Shown here: positions 5,183 through 5,315 of the stretch, piece after piece | Layout of the letters: every line of letters starts with the position of its first letter | Numbering within the stretch: position 1 is the first letter of the stretch | From: Beijerinckiaceae bacterium | GTDB lineage: Bacteria > Pseudomonadota > Alphaproteobacteria > Rhizobiales > Beijerinckiaceae | Length of the DNA stretch: 5,315 nucleotides | NCBI GenBank assembly: GCA_947458675.1 | Contig: CANHAW010000168.1 | Location: 1-5,315 of the forward strand | Direction: 5' to 3' | Made by a program: the position numbers and the translations under genes | The notes under the pieces: model-generated | Database searches by the model: none | Told to the model about the DNA's origin: nothing | What the model saw: only the letters and a program-made list of their open reading frames with translations

Positions 5183-5315
5183 TCAGGCCGCCGTCCCGCA
5201 GCATTTCTTGTATTTCTTGCCGGAGCCGCAGGTGCAGGGATCGTTGCGGCCGGGCTGTGCGCCCTTGACCACTGTCTTGCCGCGCGGCTTGCCGCCATCG
5301 ACGAAATACCAGCGC
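5183..5315 (-). CDS. SEC-C motif protein, C-terminal 43 residues (probably YchJ/UPF0225 family; cut by window edge)
   Basis: The visible end holds a SEC-C zinc-binding motif, [19 protein letters not shown], with cysteines in a CxC-x8-CC pattern (visible residues 27, 29, 38 and 39). The same motif ends SecA, where it binds zinc and SecB, and occurs in many small proteins. The preceding [10 protein letters not shown] resembles the WYYIDGTRP segment just before the C-terminal motif of E. coli YchJ, so a YchJ/UPF0225 protein is the best guess; SecA is unlikely because of that segment. The function of the family is not established. The TGA stop (5183-5185) is 1 nt from the stop of the convergent methyltransferase gene. 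The N-terminal part lies beyond position 5315. Confidence 0.85.
   Translation of the reverse strand, partial: RWYFVDGGKPRGKTVVKGAQPGRNDPCTCGSGKKYKKCCGTAA

Overview
The window is about 60% G+C by eye and looks like chromosomal housekeeping DNA from an alphaproteobacterium, most likely order Hyphomicrobiales (Rhizobiales). The evidence is the UvrC with an acidic N-terminal extension, the long two-domain L25/Ctc protein next to Pth, the PRPP synthetase type and the codon bias. A family within the order cannot be fixed from the sequence. I see no rRNA, tRNA, CRISPR array, insertion sequence or phage gene.

Layout. Positions 1-1064 (minus) hold the first 354 residues of UvrC, cut by the window edge. 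Positions 1065-1223 are a divergent control region between uvrC and prs, with a weak promoter candidate for each gene, an imperfect direct repeat and a 7-bp inverted repeat. Positions 1224-2165 (plus) are prs, PRPP synthetase, complete. Positions 2166-2207 separate the convergent prs and vapC genes and hold no convincing terminator. Positions 2208-2800 (minus) are a complete type II toxin-antitoxin pair, with an AbrB/VapB-type antitoxin upstream of a PIN-domain VapC toxin. Positions 2801-2969 hold back-to-back promoters for vapBC (good match) and rplY (weak match), plus a terminator-like hairpin in the rplY leader. Positions 2970-3605 (plus) are rplY (L25/Ctc). A 9-bp hairpin at 3633-3655 precedes pth (3678-4286, peptidyl-tRNA hydrolase). 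A second hairpin with a T7 tract at 4329-4355 runs almost to the start of an FkbM-family methyltransferase (4357-5181). The last 133 bases (minus) are the C-terminus of a SEC-C protein, probably of the YchJ family, whose stop lies 1 nt from the methyltransferase stop.

How the genes relate. rplY and pth both serve translation: L25 binds 5S rRNA, and Pth recycles peptidyl-tRNA. They are a familiar neighbouring pair, probably co-transcribed with partial termination between them. prs feeds nucleotide, histidine, tryptophan and NAD synthesis. uvrC acts in nucleotide excision repair. vapBC is an accessory module between housekeeping genes. The methyltransferase has no obvious functional link to its neighbours.

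I found no clearly new biological system. The observations most worth checking are regulatory: the hairpin plus U-tract in the rplY leader, the hairpin that overlaps the methyltransferase ribosome-binding site, and the repeat array upstream of prs.
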